DNA from: Opisthorchis felineus
Lineage: Eukaryota; Platyhelminthes; Trematoda; Opisthorchiida; Opisthorchiidae
Length of the DNA stretch: 64,000 nt
Reading direction: 5' to 3'
NCBI GenBank assembly: GCA_004794785.1
Contig: SJOL01001912.1
Coordinates: 1 to 64,000 of the forward strand
Shown here: positions 1 through 12,400 of the stretch, in pieces
How the letters are laid out: each line of letters starts with the position of its first letter
Position numbering within the stretch: position 1 is the stretch's first letter
Position numbers and translations under genes: made by a program
Notes under the pieces: generated by a model
Told to the model about the DNA's origin: nothing
Seen by the model: only the letters and a program-made list of their open reading frames with translations
Database searches by the model: none

Positions 1-868
1 TCCAGTAGCACGGGTGCATCGCCCATCGCCGGTGGTTCTGAGCCTGGCCTTTAAATTCAGGAAATTAAAGAAAGAGCACTGCTGTCTTCCGTTTGTTGCT
101 GCTGGTGTTGGACTCGCCTCGGTTGAGTTATTCACCTGGCAAAGCCATAAACTACAGATGAGAAAAAAACTGGCCTTCGGTCTGTCAAAAAAACAATATA
201 CCTGGGATAGCCAGAAGATACTCTGCGATGCCGATGACCTACATCGACGTGCATAGCTGTAGCTGCCTTCGTCAGAATCGAGGCTACAACGCACCAAAAC
301 CCACCTCGTCAACCAAACAAAAAAACACCTACCAGCTGCTCCAAGGAGTGGACACATACAATCTATACATATATACATTGAGACCCCAAACCCTCCAGAC
401 TCCAAACCCTCCCTCCAGCATGCAAGGGTAGTGCCTTCTTCGCCATGCATCACTTGTAGATTAAAGCTGATAGTAGTGCTTCGGGGACTGATGTCTATCA
501 CCCTTACATTCACCTTACCTCCTAGGTTGTCCTGGTATTGTCGAACTCACTAATAACCTCCCGCAAACCTAGTACACTATCTCAGAAGTTCCACTTCAGG
601 CAGTCCTTACGTGTTATTTCCATGACAATGCCGCCTACCAGTCCAGAGACATCAAATTTTGCTATGTTTCAGGTAGTATAATAGCATATATTGCCAACTT
701 TATCTTCACAATAATGGCTAGAATTCGGAGTGCAAATCCAAACCTTTCCCGTTTCGTTAAAAACCTTGGTGTCAACACCTTCACTGTGGGATGGAGGTCA
801 TCCAATTTCATCAACTTCCCAGGTTCGAAGTGCGGTAATAGGTGCCATGGACGTCCAGTTTGGCCATC
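1..868. other. Left flank, no gene recognised
   Basis: No coding motif, RNA gene or clear mobile-element end is visible. From about 820 to 868 the sequence resembles 4235-4283, the end of the first tandem unit, with scattered differences; from 869 it becomes identical to the unit. This suggests the array's left edge is a recombination point between two diverged relatives of the same repeat. The remaining bases could be an older retroelement, but nothing proves it. Confidence 0.5.
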
Positions 869-3800
869 ATCCACTCCACCCGATCTGTGCATTACGCCTA
901 AAGGGATCCCCGACCGGACAAAAAAACAAATATTACCTGCGATATTACACTGGTCTTGCTCTCCCTGCAGATTCCCCTGACAAACCCGAAACATCCCGCT
1001 GCTCACAAAACCGCGCATCCCAGCCCAACTACCTCAATCACGAGGTCCGTCACGGGGCTGTCTAGAAACTGAAGTATCTCAATGCAGTGACGGCACGGCA
1101 CTGTCATACCCAGTTTGATAGCATACCCGCAGCTGTTCACTTCCTACTTTGACTGCGCCCTCTCGCCCACTCGTTCCCTTACCCACAACCATAATCAAAG
1201 TCTACATCTGGTCCCAGCCGCCTCCGGGAGGCGCTCAGTCCAATCTGCTGAACCATCCATTTGATCTAAACATCTCGGTGTCTTTTATGTTGTAATCCAC
1301 ACCAAGTCAGTCACTTTCCGTGCAGTTCGCGTTCCTTCTTATGTGTTTGCGTAAACTCCTTCCCCAAGGAAACTGTAAACCCGACCCCGCTCCAGCAACA
1401 ACACTAGTGAGTCTCTCCAGTTTCACTGCACTGTATTTGCTACTACCATCTATCCGTACCGCATATTCCCCCACTTACGCTTTTCGTGACTCTGGCCATA
1501 CGCTGAACGGCCCAAGGCCACGGAGCCTCACTGAGCTGCTCACTAGAAGCACACCCAAATATTTTCCGCCGAAACTATGGGGTTTTCGAAGTTGCGACTT
1601 TTACGAGGAGTTAGTCTAGTCCGTTTGCACCTTCAGGTGATATATTGCTCGTAACATTTTGTTTAACTGAGCGAAAAGTCAAGGCCACGGTCCATCACCG
1701 ATTCGCCTTTTCGCTACCGCTTTACGAGGCCGCTCAATATTCGGACAATGGAATTGATTTCCCGAAAGCTGGGACATATTCAGGGTTGCCACTTCATAGT
1801 GTCGAACGTCTATGTGTAATTAATTAGTATGCAAATTATCTACATTAGCGAGTTGTTTAAGTGAGCGAATTTTCAGGGCCAAATAAACACCACCGACCGT
1901 GAATCCGTTACCTAAAGTAATAAGAAGTCGCGAACTGCTGAAAAAGGTGACTCACTTACAATTAACGGAACTTTCAGACCGTTTTACAGCGGAAGTAATT
2001 CGTTGAAAATTCTAGAATCTACATGGCCCTTGTGCATGCAAATTATGCCAAGGTACCACTCCTAATGGCATCCTATTGTACTCTCTGCTTGCTCTGCTCA
2101 TAAACCCATTAATTCTTTCAACGGCACTATCAAGAGATCAGAATACCGTTGAAGATAGAACCTTGCCGTGCGCCCGGTATAGAGCATGGTGACCCTCATG
2201 AAAAAACTTATTACTTGTGACGAATTCCTCGGACGTCTGCCGCAACGATGGAAAGTTTCCTTTATACACCTCACGAATAGCTGATCCATTTTGAGTTGAC
2301 GTGAACATAGAGGGCAAAGTTGCTGTTCATGCAGTTTTAAGATTATTTCCAAATCCAATACAGAAGGAAACAGGTGAAGCAACCGGCTTTTCCACAAAGT
2401 TTCCCACCGTCTTCACGGACACATCGTGCGAAGCGAGTGGCAGCCATTGAAATATGAATTCCGTGCCAGTAGTGGGTCTTGAGTACGTTTAAACAAATTC
2501 CAACAAAACTGCTGCCGCATGGGGAGATCTTAAGGGCCTAAATAAATACCATCAAATGCTAAAACTCTACGTTAAAGTTGTCCGCCTCCTAATTATGGTT
2601 TCGGAGAATTTTTTGGTGTACGTCTAAGGCTCGGCCCTCAGGGGCGGTATTAGGCTTTAGTTCTGTAGTGGTCTGGGTACCCAAAAAGCCACTTCACCAG
2701 GAGTGTGTGGCAAAAAAATAAATAAAATTACACTGAATTGAGTACACAATAATAAAAAGGTCGAATGGAACAGGCTCACCAAGAACTGTTCTCTTTAATA
2801 TAGTTCGTTGTTGGCCCAGGTCAGTGAATAAATAATAATCCGATCGTGGATGTCCAGGGGTCTTTTTTTGAACGGCTCTCACATACAATAAACTCCGAAG
2901 ATAGTCCAAAATGTTACCAAAATGATACCAGAGTTAGCACATGAACCTCGCGAATGACCGCTGTAAGCGCGATCGAAATCAGAAGAGAAAGTCGAAGCAC
3001 GTGACGACGCCTGTGCTGTATGTAAATTGTACAAAATGCGCGTTTTTGTTTTTTGCGTATTCAAACAAAAAACGTTTATGCAACCGACGAAATACGTAAT
3101 GTTATAAAGAAAGCAAAAGAAAGGTACAAAACACCAGAGTTCAAATTGGCTGGCTAGGTCGTGGCAGTTCTGCTGCCTCTCCAGATCCGTTGTTCTGGTT
3201 CCACATTTTCTTCAGTTTGAAGTTTTTTATCACGTACCATGCAGGAAGCCTCTTGTCATGTCCTCCCTCGTATTGTTTTTGCCCGCCACTTTCAAGTCTT
3301 GATCGTATCTTGTCTCATCTGATATGTTACTCATAAGGAACCGCCCTTGTAATTTCGTTTCCCTACCCATGCCGCCTCAAGTGTGACCAAGTCTACATTG
3401 GATAATGCCCACTGTTTATGCCGCCGCCCCTTTTCCACGAAATTCCCAGTATCCACAAAACCCACCAGTTATGCTTTTATCCTGACTGTAACATTATGAT
3501 CATGCCTGAAGGTATGCCACCAACTAGTTGGGAATAAACATTGTTATTGCTATTGTTATGGGCGCTGACTTGGATCATTTGAACTGTTACCTACATCAGA
3601 CTCGTTATTGTTGGAGGCGATGTTTAATCCGTAGAGCTGACCGTCATATGTGACAATATTTGTGTTAGAAAGTGGCAAGCAATAACTAGTTCCACGGGAA
3701 CTTCATCCACGGAAACGAAAGAATTATACTGAGGGATCTGGCCTAACAATCACTCGCATTTCTGGCCGAGCTGCTAAAAAGCAGCCAGAGGAGTGAAGTT

Positions 3801-4283
3801 TCGATCTGCCTCCTCTCCGTCCTTAAGAGTATGATGACGATGTGCAATCTTCTGTCCTCCCTGGGAAAACTCCTGGACCGTAAATTCTCCTGCCAGCTTT
3901 GTCTTAGCCGGGGAAATAACTGAAATATTTAAAAGTAGTCAGGTGGCTACTTCGTAGCCACCACTTCCGAAAAAGCCTAACTGGATGAGGAGCCTCGGAG
4001 CCCAGATTGTGACTAAGTTGCGTTAAGCACGACCGGAGTAACCACATGGAGCCAAGCTCATACGGAGATTGGATTCACCATAGCCAGAAGGTGAATAATA
4101 ATAATGTTTATTTCCAACCGGCGGGAGGCATGTCGTCAGGTGTGAGCAAAATGGTACAGTCGGAAAAGCGTATGACAGGTGGGATTTGTGGGCACTAAGG
4201 ATTGTGCGTAAGTGGGGTCTCAACTATTTTCCCCAAGCTTCGACCTGCGGTAATACGTGCTACGGACGTCCTGTTTGGCCATT
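869..4283. repeat. Tandem repeat unit 1, full length (3,415 bases)
   Basis: The whole segment recurs 3,415 bases to the right, with identity apparently complete except for one base (G at 3372, A at 6787). Such identity over about 3 kb means recent amplification or one locus assembled twice. Inside are about 650 bases of C-rich sequence, a 1.6 kb insert at roughly 1545-3125, and a tail with a possible polyadenylation signal near 3531 (GGAATAAACATTG) and an AATAATAATAAT run near 4092. Open frames of 60-99 codons occur on both strands, but none shows a family motif. It behaves like a composite of retroelement pieces; the family is not recognised. Confidence 0.85.
1545..3125. mobile_element. 1.6 kb insert inside the tandem unit, related to MULE flank DNA
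   Basis: The diverged copy at 10250-10600 matches the unit up to about 1540 and again from about 3140, with nothing between, so this stretch looks inserted (or the other copy deleted it). Bases 1729-1960 match the reverse complement of 12784-13022, the right flank of the MULE transposase remnant. The sequence around 1670-1710 resembles the sequence around 1862-1915, so an internal motif is partly duplicated. I could not find matching inverted termini or a target duplication. A non-autonomous MULE derivative is an inference. Confidence 0.5.
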
Positions 4284-7215
4284 ATCCACTCCACCCGATC
4301 TGTGCATTACGCCTAAAGGGATCCCCGACCGGACAAAAAAACAAATATTACCTGCGATATTACACTGGTCTTGCTCTCCCTGCAGATTCCCCTGACAAAC
4401 CCGAAACATCCCGCTGCTCACAAAACCGCGCATCCCAGCCCAACTACCTCAATCACGAGGTCCGTCACGGGGCTGTCTAGAAACTGAAGTATCTCAATGC
4501 AGTGACGGCACGGCACTGTCATACCCAGTTTGATAGCATACCCGCAGCTGTTCACTTCCTACTTTGACTGCGCCCTCTCGCCCACTCGTTCCCTTACCCA
4601 CAACCATAATCAAAGTCTACATCTGGTCCCAGCCGCCTCCGGGAGGCGCTCAGTCCAATCTGCTGAACCATCCATTTGATCTAAACATCTCGGTGTCTTT
4701 TATGTTGTAATCCACACCAAGTCAGTCACTTTCCGTGCAGTTCGCGTTCCTTCTTATGTGTTTGCGTAAACTCCTTCCCCAAGGAAACTGTAAACCCGAC
4801 CCCGCTCCAGCAACAACACTAGTGAGTCTCTCCAGTTTCACTGCACTGTATTTGCTACTACCATCTATCCGTACCGCATATTCCCCCACTTACGCTTTTC
4901 GTGACTCTGGCCATACGCTGAACGGCCCAAGGCCACGGAGCCTCACTGAGCTGCTCACTAGAAGCACACCCAAATATTTTCCGCCGAAACTATGGGGTTT
5001 TCGAAGTTGCGACTTTTACGAGGAGTTAGTCTAGTCCGTTTGCACCTTCAGGTGATATATTGCTCGTAACATTTTGTTTAACTGAGCGAAAAGTCAAGGC
5101 CACGGTCCATCACCGATTCGCCTTTTCGCTACCGCTTTACGAGGCCGCTCAATATTCGGACAATGGAATTGATTTCCCGAAAGCTGGGACATATTCAGGG
5201 TTGCCACTTCATAGTGTCGAACGTCTATGTGTAATTAATTAGTATGCAAATTATCTACATTAGCGAGTTGTTTAAGTGAGCGAATTTTCAGGGCCAAATA
5301 AACACCACCGACCGTGAATCCGTTACCTAAAGTAATAAGAAGTCGCGAACTGCTGAAAAAGGTGACTCACTTACAATTAACGGAACTTTCAGACCGTTTT
5401 ACAGCGGAAGTAATTCGTTGAAAATTCTAGAATCTACATGGCCCTTGTGCATGCAAATTATGCCAAGGTACCACTCCTAATGGCATCCTATTGTACTCTC
5501 TGCTTGCTCTGCTCATAAACCCATTAATTCTTTCAACGGCACTATCAAGAGATCAGAATACCGTTGAAGATAGAACCTTGCCGTGCGCCCGGTATAGAGC
5601 ATGGTGACCCTCATGAAAAAACTTATTACTTGTGACGAATTCCTCGGACGTCTGCCGCAACGATGGAAAGTTTCCTTTATACACCTCACGAATAGCTGAT
5701 CCATTTTGAGTTGACGTGAACATAGAGGGCAAAGTTGCTGTTCATGCAGTTTTAAGATTATTTCCAAATCCAATACAGAAGGAAACAGGTGAAGCAACCG
5801 GCTTTTCCACAAAGTTTCCCACCGTCTTCACGGACACATCGTGCGAAGCGAGTGGCAGCCATTGAAATATGAATTCCGTGCCAGTAGTGGGTCTTGAGTA
5901 CGTTTAAACAAATTCCAACAAAACTGCTGCCGCATGGGGAGATCTTAAGGGCCTAAATAAATACCATCAAATGCTAAAACTCTACGTTAAAGTTGTCCGC
6001 CTCCTAATTATGGTTTCGGAGAATTTTTTGGTGTACGTCTAAGGCTCGGCCCTCAGGGGCGGTATTAGGCTTTAGTTCTGTAGTGGTCTGGGTACCCAAA
6101 AAGCCACTTCACCAGGAGTGTGTGGCAAAAAAATAAATAAAATTACACTGAATTGAGTACACAATAATAAAAAGGTCGAATGGAACAGGCTCACCAAGAA
6201 CTGTTCTCTTTAATATAGTTCGTTGTTGGCCCAGGTCAGTGAATAAATAATAATCCGATCGTGGATGTCCAGGGGTCTTTTTTTGAACGGCTCTCACATA
6301 CAATAAACTCCGAAGATAGTCCAAAATGTTACCAAAATGATACCAGAGTTAGCACATGAACCTCGCGAATGACCGCTGTAAGCGCGATCGAAATCAGAAG
6401 AGAAAGTCGAAGCACGTGACGACGCCTGTGCTGTATGTAAATTGTACAAAATGCGCGTTTTTGTTTTTTGCGTATTCAAACAAAAAACGTTTATGCAACC
6501 GACGAAATACGTAATGTTATAAAGAAAGCAAAAGAAAGGTACAAAACACCAGAGTTCAAATTGGCTGGCTAGGTCGTGGCAGTTCTGCTGCCTCTCCAGA
6601 TCCGTTGTTCTGGTTCCACATTTTCTTCAGTTTGAAGTTTTTTATCACGTACCATGCAGGAAGCCTCTTGTCATGTCCTCCCTCGTATTGTTTTTGCCCG
6701 CCACTTTCAAGTCTTGATCGTATCTTGTCTCATCTGATATGTTACTCATAAGGAACCGCCCTTGTAATTTCGTTTCCCTACCCATACCGCCTCAAGTGTG
6801 ACCAAGTCTACATTGGATAATGCCCACTGTTTATGCCGCCGCCCCTTTTCCACGAAATTCCCAGTATCCACAAAACCCACCAGTTATGCTTTTATCCTGA
6901 CTGTAACATTATGATCATGCCTGAAGGTATGCCACCAACTAGTTGGGAATAAACATTGTTATTGCTATTGTTATGGGCGCTGACTTGGATCATTTGAACT
7001 GTTACCTACATCAGACTCGTTATTGTTGGAGGCGATGTTTAATCCGTAGAGCTGACCGTCATATGTGACAATATTTGTGTTAGAAAGTGGCAAGCAATAA
7101 CTAGTTCCACGGGAACTTCATCCACGGAAACGAAAGAATTATACTGAGGGATCTGGCCTAACAATCACTCGCATTTCTGGCCGAGCTGCTAAAAAGCAGC
7201 CAGAGGAGTGAAGTT
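4284..7215. repeat. Tandem repeat unit 2, cut off by an assembly gap
   Basis: This is a direct copy of unit 1 at a shift of 3,415 bases, stopping after 2,932 bases at the single N at 7216. The only difference noticed is A at 6787 where units 1 and 3 have G. Its last 787 bases (6429-7215) recur at 8435-9221, just beyond the second N. That layout is expected if two contigs end inside the same repeat. Confidence 0.88.
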
Positions 7216-7216
7216 N
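7216..7216. other. Assembly gap of one N
   Basis: A single N separates unit 2 from unrelated LINE sequence. Together with the N at 8434 it encloses a 1,217-base contig whose placement here is not supported by flanking sequence. Confidence 0.95.
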
Positions 7217-8433
7217 TGGTCATTCCACTTAGCTCAGACGGGAACTCCTTGCCTGTGATAGCTTTCGGATGGTGATGGATTGCTATACCTCATCAAATTG
7301 CGGATTGTCAGGCATGCTTGCACTGCAACATCGGAATCAATTTGCATGCCCCTAAAGGAACGGCATTCTTGAATTTTAGCTCTCCGCCGGCGGTTCCTAG
7401 CCACGTGGTCCAGTTAGGTCCACGTTCACGAACAGAGTAGACCTCACCGTGGTATGACGGTTTGTGTGCCTTTGTGACCCATTGAGCTATGCTGGGGAGT
7501 TTTCGGCAACACTTGCAGAGCCACTCGTACAAATTGATCACTGGTTAGAAGTCTAACCACTACACTTTCCTGATCCTCCAGTTGGGAGTTGTAACATGCC
7601 TGGCGACTTGTTCTTCAAAAAATACGATGCACTGGTATTCCAGGCCAAACACCGTCGCTTTGTGGTCAGGCTTTTGAACCAGGATCCTAATCGTCCTGTC
7701 TAAGTCGGCGTTCTGACAATATCCCAGTCTGTATGCGACGATGATTCCCACATCGAACGTTACTCTCATGCCATATCGGCCGTCGCGTGGTACCATCAGC
7801 CGGGTCGCATTAATTACGGCGGGCAAATGGAAACAGGTCAATGCTGGCTCCTCTTTCACATACTTTTTCTTCCTCCACCTCATTAATAACGCTCTCCATA
7901 TCGACCCATCCTTTAAGACTGACAACTCTGTTCGTTGTGCATTGCTCTTAGCCGCAACATCCACACGTCCGCCGCCATCCCCAGGCATCTCGAAATCAAT
8001 GTCCAAACCTCGACGCCCAGTTTATCTGGTTGCTTTTATTGTTCGCACTCTGGAGCAAGCAGGACAACAGGCTGCTCCAGCTGTCACACTGAACTCGCTT
8101 GACATTGATGTGTGCTGCGTACCGGAAGCCAGGCTTTAAGATGCAAACGCGCTGATTGGATTAACTGCTCCATCACTCTCCACTCACATCCGCCTACGCG
8201 CCTCTGGCGATCCCGAGGCCGTTGCGGCTGGATGTGCAGAGGTCTATGTCACTCTGGGTCCTTCGGCAGTAGAATCCTTGCTCTTTTGGATACCCATTGA
8301 TAGTCTCCTCTTTGCGATTCGCCTGACAACATCTGTGAAAGAATCTCACAAACAGGAAATTGCTCGTTGTCTGTTTGTGGTGTCCGCCACCATCAAAGAT
8401 AACTCCTATGACGCTTTGAGTGTCCTGTTAAGG
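7217..8433 (+). mobile_element. Isolated LINE (non-LTR retrotransposon) contig
   Basis: This contig lies between two Ns and shares nothing with the tandem units on either side. Its right half encodes a LINE-type endonuclease on the plus strand; its left half (7217-7740) probably is the 5' part of the same element, but no motif was recognised there. Because the flanking repeat overlaps itself by 787 bases across the contig, it may have been placed wrongly by the scaffolder. Confidence 0.6.
7741..8433 (+). pseudogene. LINE endonuclease domain, broken
   Basis: One plus-strand frame runs from 7741 to the N at 8434 with a single in-frame TAA at 8137-8139. From about 8080 it reads like the apurinic-type endonuclease (exonuclease-endonuclease-phosphatase fold) of animal non-LTR retrotransposons: a segment LDIDVCCVPEARL, then TAPSLSTHIRLRASGDPEA, then LFWIPIDSLLFAIRL and RCLFVVSA. 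In intact elements this domain nicks target DNA to prime reverse transcription. The catalytic GDFN and SDH motifs and the reverse transcriptase would lie beyond the gap and are absent. The stop and truncation make it inactive as it stands. The long minus-strand frame opposite (7560-8006) is a shadow. Confidence 0.6.
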
Positions 8434-8434
8434 N
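8434..8434. other. Assembly gap of one N
   Basis: This N joins the LINE contig to a partial tandem unit. The open frame that appears to cross it (8278-8520) is an artefact of the join. Confidence 0.95.
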
Positions 8435-9704
8435 TGCTGTATGTAAATTGTACAAAATGCGCGTTTTTGTTTTTTGCGTATTCAAACAAAAAACGTTTAT
8501 GCAACCGACGAAATACGTAATGTTATAAAGAAAGCAAAAGAAAGGTACAAAACACCAGAGTTCAAATTGGCTGGCTAGGTCGTGGCAGTTCTGCTGCCTC
8601 TCCAGATCCGTTGTTCTGGTTCCACATTTTCTTCAGTTTGAAGTTTTTTATCACGTACCATGCAGGAAGCCTCTTGTCATGTCCTCCCTCGTATTGTTTT
8701 TGCCCGCCACTTTCAAGTCTTGATCGTATCTTGTCTCATCTGATATGTTACTCATAAGGAACCGCCCTTGTAATTTCGTTTCCCTACCCATGCCGCCTCA
8801 AGTGTGACCAAGTCTACATTGGATAATGCCCACTGTTTATGCCGCCGCCCCTTTTCCACGAAATTCCCAGTATCCACAAAACCCACCAGTTATGCTTTTA
8901 TCCTGACTGTAACATTATGATCATGCCTGAAGGTATGCCACCAACTAGTTGGGAATAAACATTGTTATTGCTATTGTTATGGGCGCTGACTTGGATCATT
9001 TGAACTGTTACCTACATCAGACTCGTTATTGTTGGAGGCGATGTTTAATCCGTAGAGCTGACCGTCATATGTGACAATATTTGTGTTAGAAAGTGGCAAG
9101 CAATAACTAGTTCCACGGGAACTTCATCCACGGAAACGAAAGAATTATACTGAGGGATCTGGCCTAACAATCACTCGCATTTCTGGCCGAGCTGCTAAAA
9201 AGCAGCCAGAGGAGTGAAGTTTCGATCTGCCTCCTCTCCGTCCTTAAGAGTATGATGACGATGTGCAATCTTCTGTCCTCCCTGGGAAAACTCCTGGACC
9301 GTAAATTCTCCTGCCAGCTTTGTCTTAGCCGGGGAAATAACTGAAATATTTAAAAGTAGTCAGGTGGCTACTTCGTAGCCACCACTTCCGAAAAAGCCTA
9401 ACTGGATGAGGAGCCTCGGAGCCCAGATTGTGACTAAGTTGCGTTAAGCACGACCGGAGTAACCACATGGAGCCAAGCTCATACGGAGATTGGATTCACC
9501 ATAGCCAGAAGGTGAATAATAATAATGTTTATTTCCAACCGGCGGGAGGCATGTCGTCAGGTGTGAGCAAAATGGTACAGTCGGAAAAGCGTATGACAGG
9601 TGGGATTTGTGGGCACTAAGGATTGTGCGTAAGTGGGGTCTCAACTATTTTCCCCAAGCTTCGACCTGCGGTAATACGTGCTACGGACGTCCTGTTTGGC
9701 CATT
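8435..9704. repeat. Tandem repeat unit 3, right-hand part
   Basis: This copies unit 1 from 3014 to 4283 at a shift of 5,421 bases. It runs directly into another unit start at 9705, so the head-to-tail junction is seen twice, here and at 4283/4284. The base at 8793 is G as in unit 1. Confidence 0.87.
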
Positions 9705-10600
9705 ATCCACTCCACCCGATCTGTGCATTACGCCTAAAGGGATCCCCGACCGGACAAAAAAACAAATATTACCTGCGATATTACACTGGTCTTGCTCTCC
9801 CTGCAGATTCCCCTGACAAACCCGAAACATCCCGCTGCTCACAAAACCGCGCATCCCAGCCCAACTACCTCAATCACGAGGTCCGTCACGGGGCTGTCTA
9901 GAAACTGAAGTATCTCAATGCAGTGACGGCACGGCACTGTCATACCCAGTTTGATAGCATACCCGCAGCTGTTCACTTCCTACTTTGACTGCGCCCTCTC
10001 GCCCACTCGTTCCCTTACCCACAACCATAATCAAAGTCTACATCTGGTCCCAGCCGCCTCCGGGAGGCGCTCAGTCCAATCTGCTGAACCATCCATTTGA
10101 TCTAAACATCTCGGTGTCTTTTATGTTGTAATCCACACCAAGTCAGTCACTTTCCGTGCAGTTCGCGTTCCTTCTTATGTGTTTGCGTAAACTCCTTCCC
10201 CAAGGAAACTGTAAACCCGACCCCGCTCCAGCAACAACACTAGTGAGTCTCCCCAGTTTCACTGCACACTGTGATTCTGTGTTTGCTACTACCATCTATC
10301 CGTACCGCATATTCCCCCACTTACGCTTTTCGTGACTCTGGCCATACGCTGAACGGCCGAAGGCTACGAAACCTCAGTAACTGTTTTAGATTTTATTTCA
10401 AATTGGCCGGACAAATCGCGGCAGTTCTGCTGTCTCTCCTGTTCCTTTATTCTGGTTCCACTTTTTCTGGGGGGGGGGCGAATTTTTTTGATTATTTTTA
10501 TCACGTACCCGTAGGAAGCCTCTTCCTATGGCTCCCTCGCATTTTTTGCCCGCCACTTTCAAATCTTTACGATCATATCTTTTCTCGTCGCCGCGCCTAG
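9705..10600. repeat. Terminal tandem unit grading into an older copy without the insert
   Basis: The first 530 or so bases match the start of the unit. From about 10245 differences begin (an extra CACTGTGATTCTG-like stretch, then substitutions), and after about 10385 the match jumps to unit positions 3140-3340 at clearly lower identity. The 1.6 kb insert of units 1 and 2 is therefore missing here. A run of nine or ten G lies near 10470. I read this as an ancestral, diverged repeat into which the array was joined by unequal exchange. Confidence 0.65.
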
Positions 10601-10788
10601 GACTCACAATGCATTTTGCTGCAAAACCTTTGTGTGTGAAATAAAATGTTTTAGCCAAAGTGTGGCATTTGTTGCATATGTGCTCAGACCAAAAATCACA
10701 CAGATCTTCTTTCATTTTTGAGCCACTTCTTTTAGTTGAACTCTGGTCAAAATTTTTGGCGCATATTCGACTTTAAACTTGCCTTGCT

Positions 10789-12400
10789 GTGGCTGCTGAA
10801 GTGGCTTCACACGCGTTTGTTGAGAAATTTGGGGCTATATCCTTTTCATCCTTCACGGCAGTTGAGAAGGCCTTAATTCAACACATGAAGGATAAGTGCG
10901 TGGTATTTGTGCGTTCCTCTATTAGTAGGAGCACCAACGCTGTTCTGCGTTACGAATGGATTTACTACAAATGCAGCAGGCGACCTCCAAGACCGACGGA
11001 ATGTCGGGGAATCCGAAGAAGCTAGTAAGCTGAGCCCGTTTTTTATATAAAAAAGCAGTACTCGAAGCACCGGCTGTCCAGTTCGGTTTTGTCTACGGAG
11101 GCAAAGAAACCACCTAACAGTCACCTCTTACTTTCTTGAAGACAATCATAAGCTGTCAAAGTTTTTGTACAATTGGCTTCCGACCAATCGACGGCTAACC
11201 GAAGACGAGTTTGGAACGTGCAGGGCCCTTCTGAAATATAGAACGCCGTCGTGTGAGTTGCGGCGGTTTGTAGCCGATGAATTCGGCAAGATCTTCACTA
11301 CTCAGGATATATACAACTACCACCAAAAGTGTCGACCGGCTATGTTGAGTATGTGCCGCATAGTTGCGTTTTGTTGTGGCAGATGATATGCCTTCGGTCC
11401 TGGCTAAACTTCGGGAGACCGGACGCGTGCTAGTGTGGCAGTCAGAGGAGCGTCATTATAGCCACATATGTTTCTCCCGATAGCAGCAGATAGCGTTGTT
11501 CCGACGCCTTCCAGATGTAGTTAATGTAGACGGAACGCACGCAACAAACCGCTTTGGGTAAGTTTTTTCATAGTACCTATGATTTGGCCTGTAGGTACAA
11601 GCTGCATACTTTCCTGATAACGGACGGCATGGGTGCCGGTCGTCCGGTTATGTATGCCTTCGTGGAGGGGAAACAGTTTGCTCCTATGCGTAAACTGTTT
11701 TACTTATTCAAGGAAATGATGGGAGAGCAGTATGCAGTTAAGACTTTTGTTGTGGAGAAGCTGGCGGCACAAATGCGGACTGCAAGAGTAGTGTTTGGCT
11801 GCGATATAATGCTGTGCTACTTTCATATCAGAAAAGTTATTAAGAAGCACGTATATATCATGTAATATCCATGCATTTATGGTCATAGACACACTCTGCG
11901 ACGAGCCGGCACATATTCCACCGCATGGCTTGCCTGGACAACGCCGTACAGTAGGTTTTTGTCCATCGTAATACAAACACACAAATTCCACCAAGATCTA
12001 CAGCTTCAGCGCCGCACTGACCCACGATTTGTATCCTATCTAACGGCCCGCTGGTTATACATTACCCAAAAATGGGCCGTAAACGCACAGTCCGGAATGG
12101 TCCACTTTGGTAATGTGACCAACAACCGCCTGGAGAATGCTAACGGCCGCCTTAAATACCGGGTGCACCACTCCGACACACTGGAGCGTGCCATATGAAA
12201 GGTGTCCCGGCACGCCGAGTGGCTCATGCGATAATTCGAGATGCATACGTCGTATCATTTTGACCGACGGCAAATATTGCAGGGTGACAGCTACGTTCTG
12301 AACGTGGTTTGTCGAATGACTACGTATGCCAGTTCTCTCGTTTTCAGGCACTTGGGGCCACGACCGCCAAGGCTGCACTATGATAGTATTGGGACAAACA
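10789..12400 (+). pseudogene. MULE (Mutator-like) transposase, decayed
   Basis: Fragments in order match animal MULE transposases of the ZSWIM type. An N-terminal part with LRYEWIYYKCSR lies at 10789-11025, followed by LPTNRRLTEDEFGT near 11175. The DDE core follows: VNVDGTHATNRFG near 11520 (first Asp), CDIMLCYFHIRKVIKKH near 11800 (second Asp and the C-x-FH motif) and TNNRLENANGRLK near 12118 (the Glu). The enzyme would cut and join element ends in the nucleus. A 37-base intron (11558-11594, GTAAGT...CTGTAG) links the first Asp motif to YKLHTFLITDGMG in frame. Later codons include TGA at 12196-12198 and TAA at 12229-12231, so the gene is broken. A C-terminal SWIM zinc-binding domain was not convincingly seen. 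Confidence 0.72.
11558..11594 (+). other. 37-base micro-intron in the MULE transposase
   Basis: The donor follows a GG and reads GTAAGTTTTTT; the acceptor is GGCCTGTAG. Removing it restores a glycine codon and joins the NRFG and YKLHTF segments that are contiguous in the family. Very short introns like this are known from flukes and schistosomes. Confidence 0.65.

Noticed and set aside
7500..7565. A-box-like TAGTGGTTAGAC in the minus sense, perhaps a SINE head
   Set aside because: No B box follows at a fitting distance and no other copy exists in the window.
7560..8006. 148-codon minus-strand frame
   Set aside because: It lies opposite the LINE endonuclease frame and has no motif of its own.
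8278..8520. Frame crossing the N at 8434
   Set aside because: It joins LINE and tandem-repeat sequence across an assembly gap.
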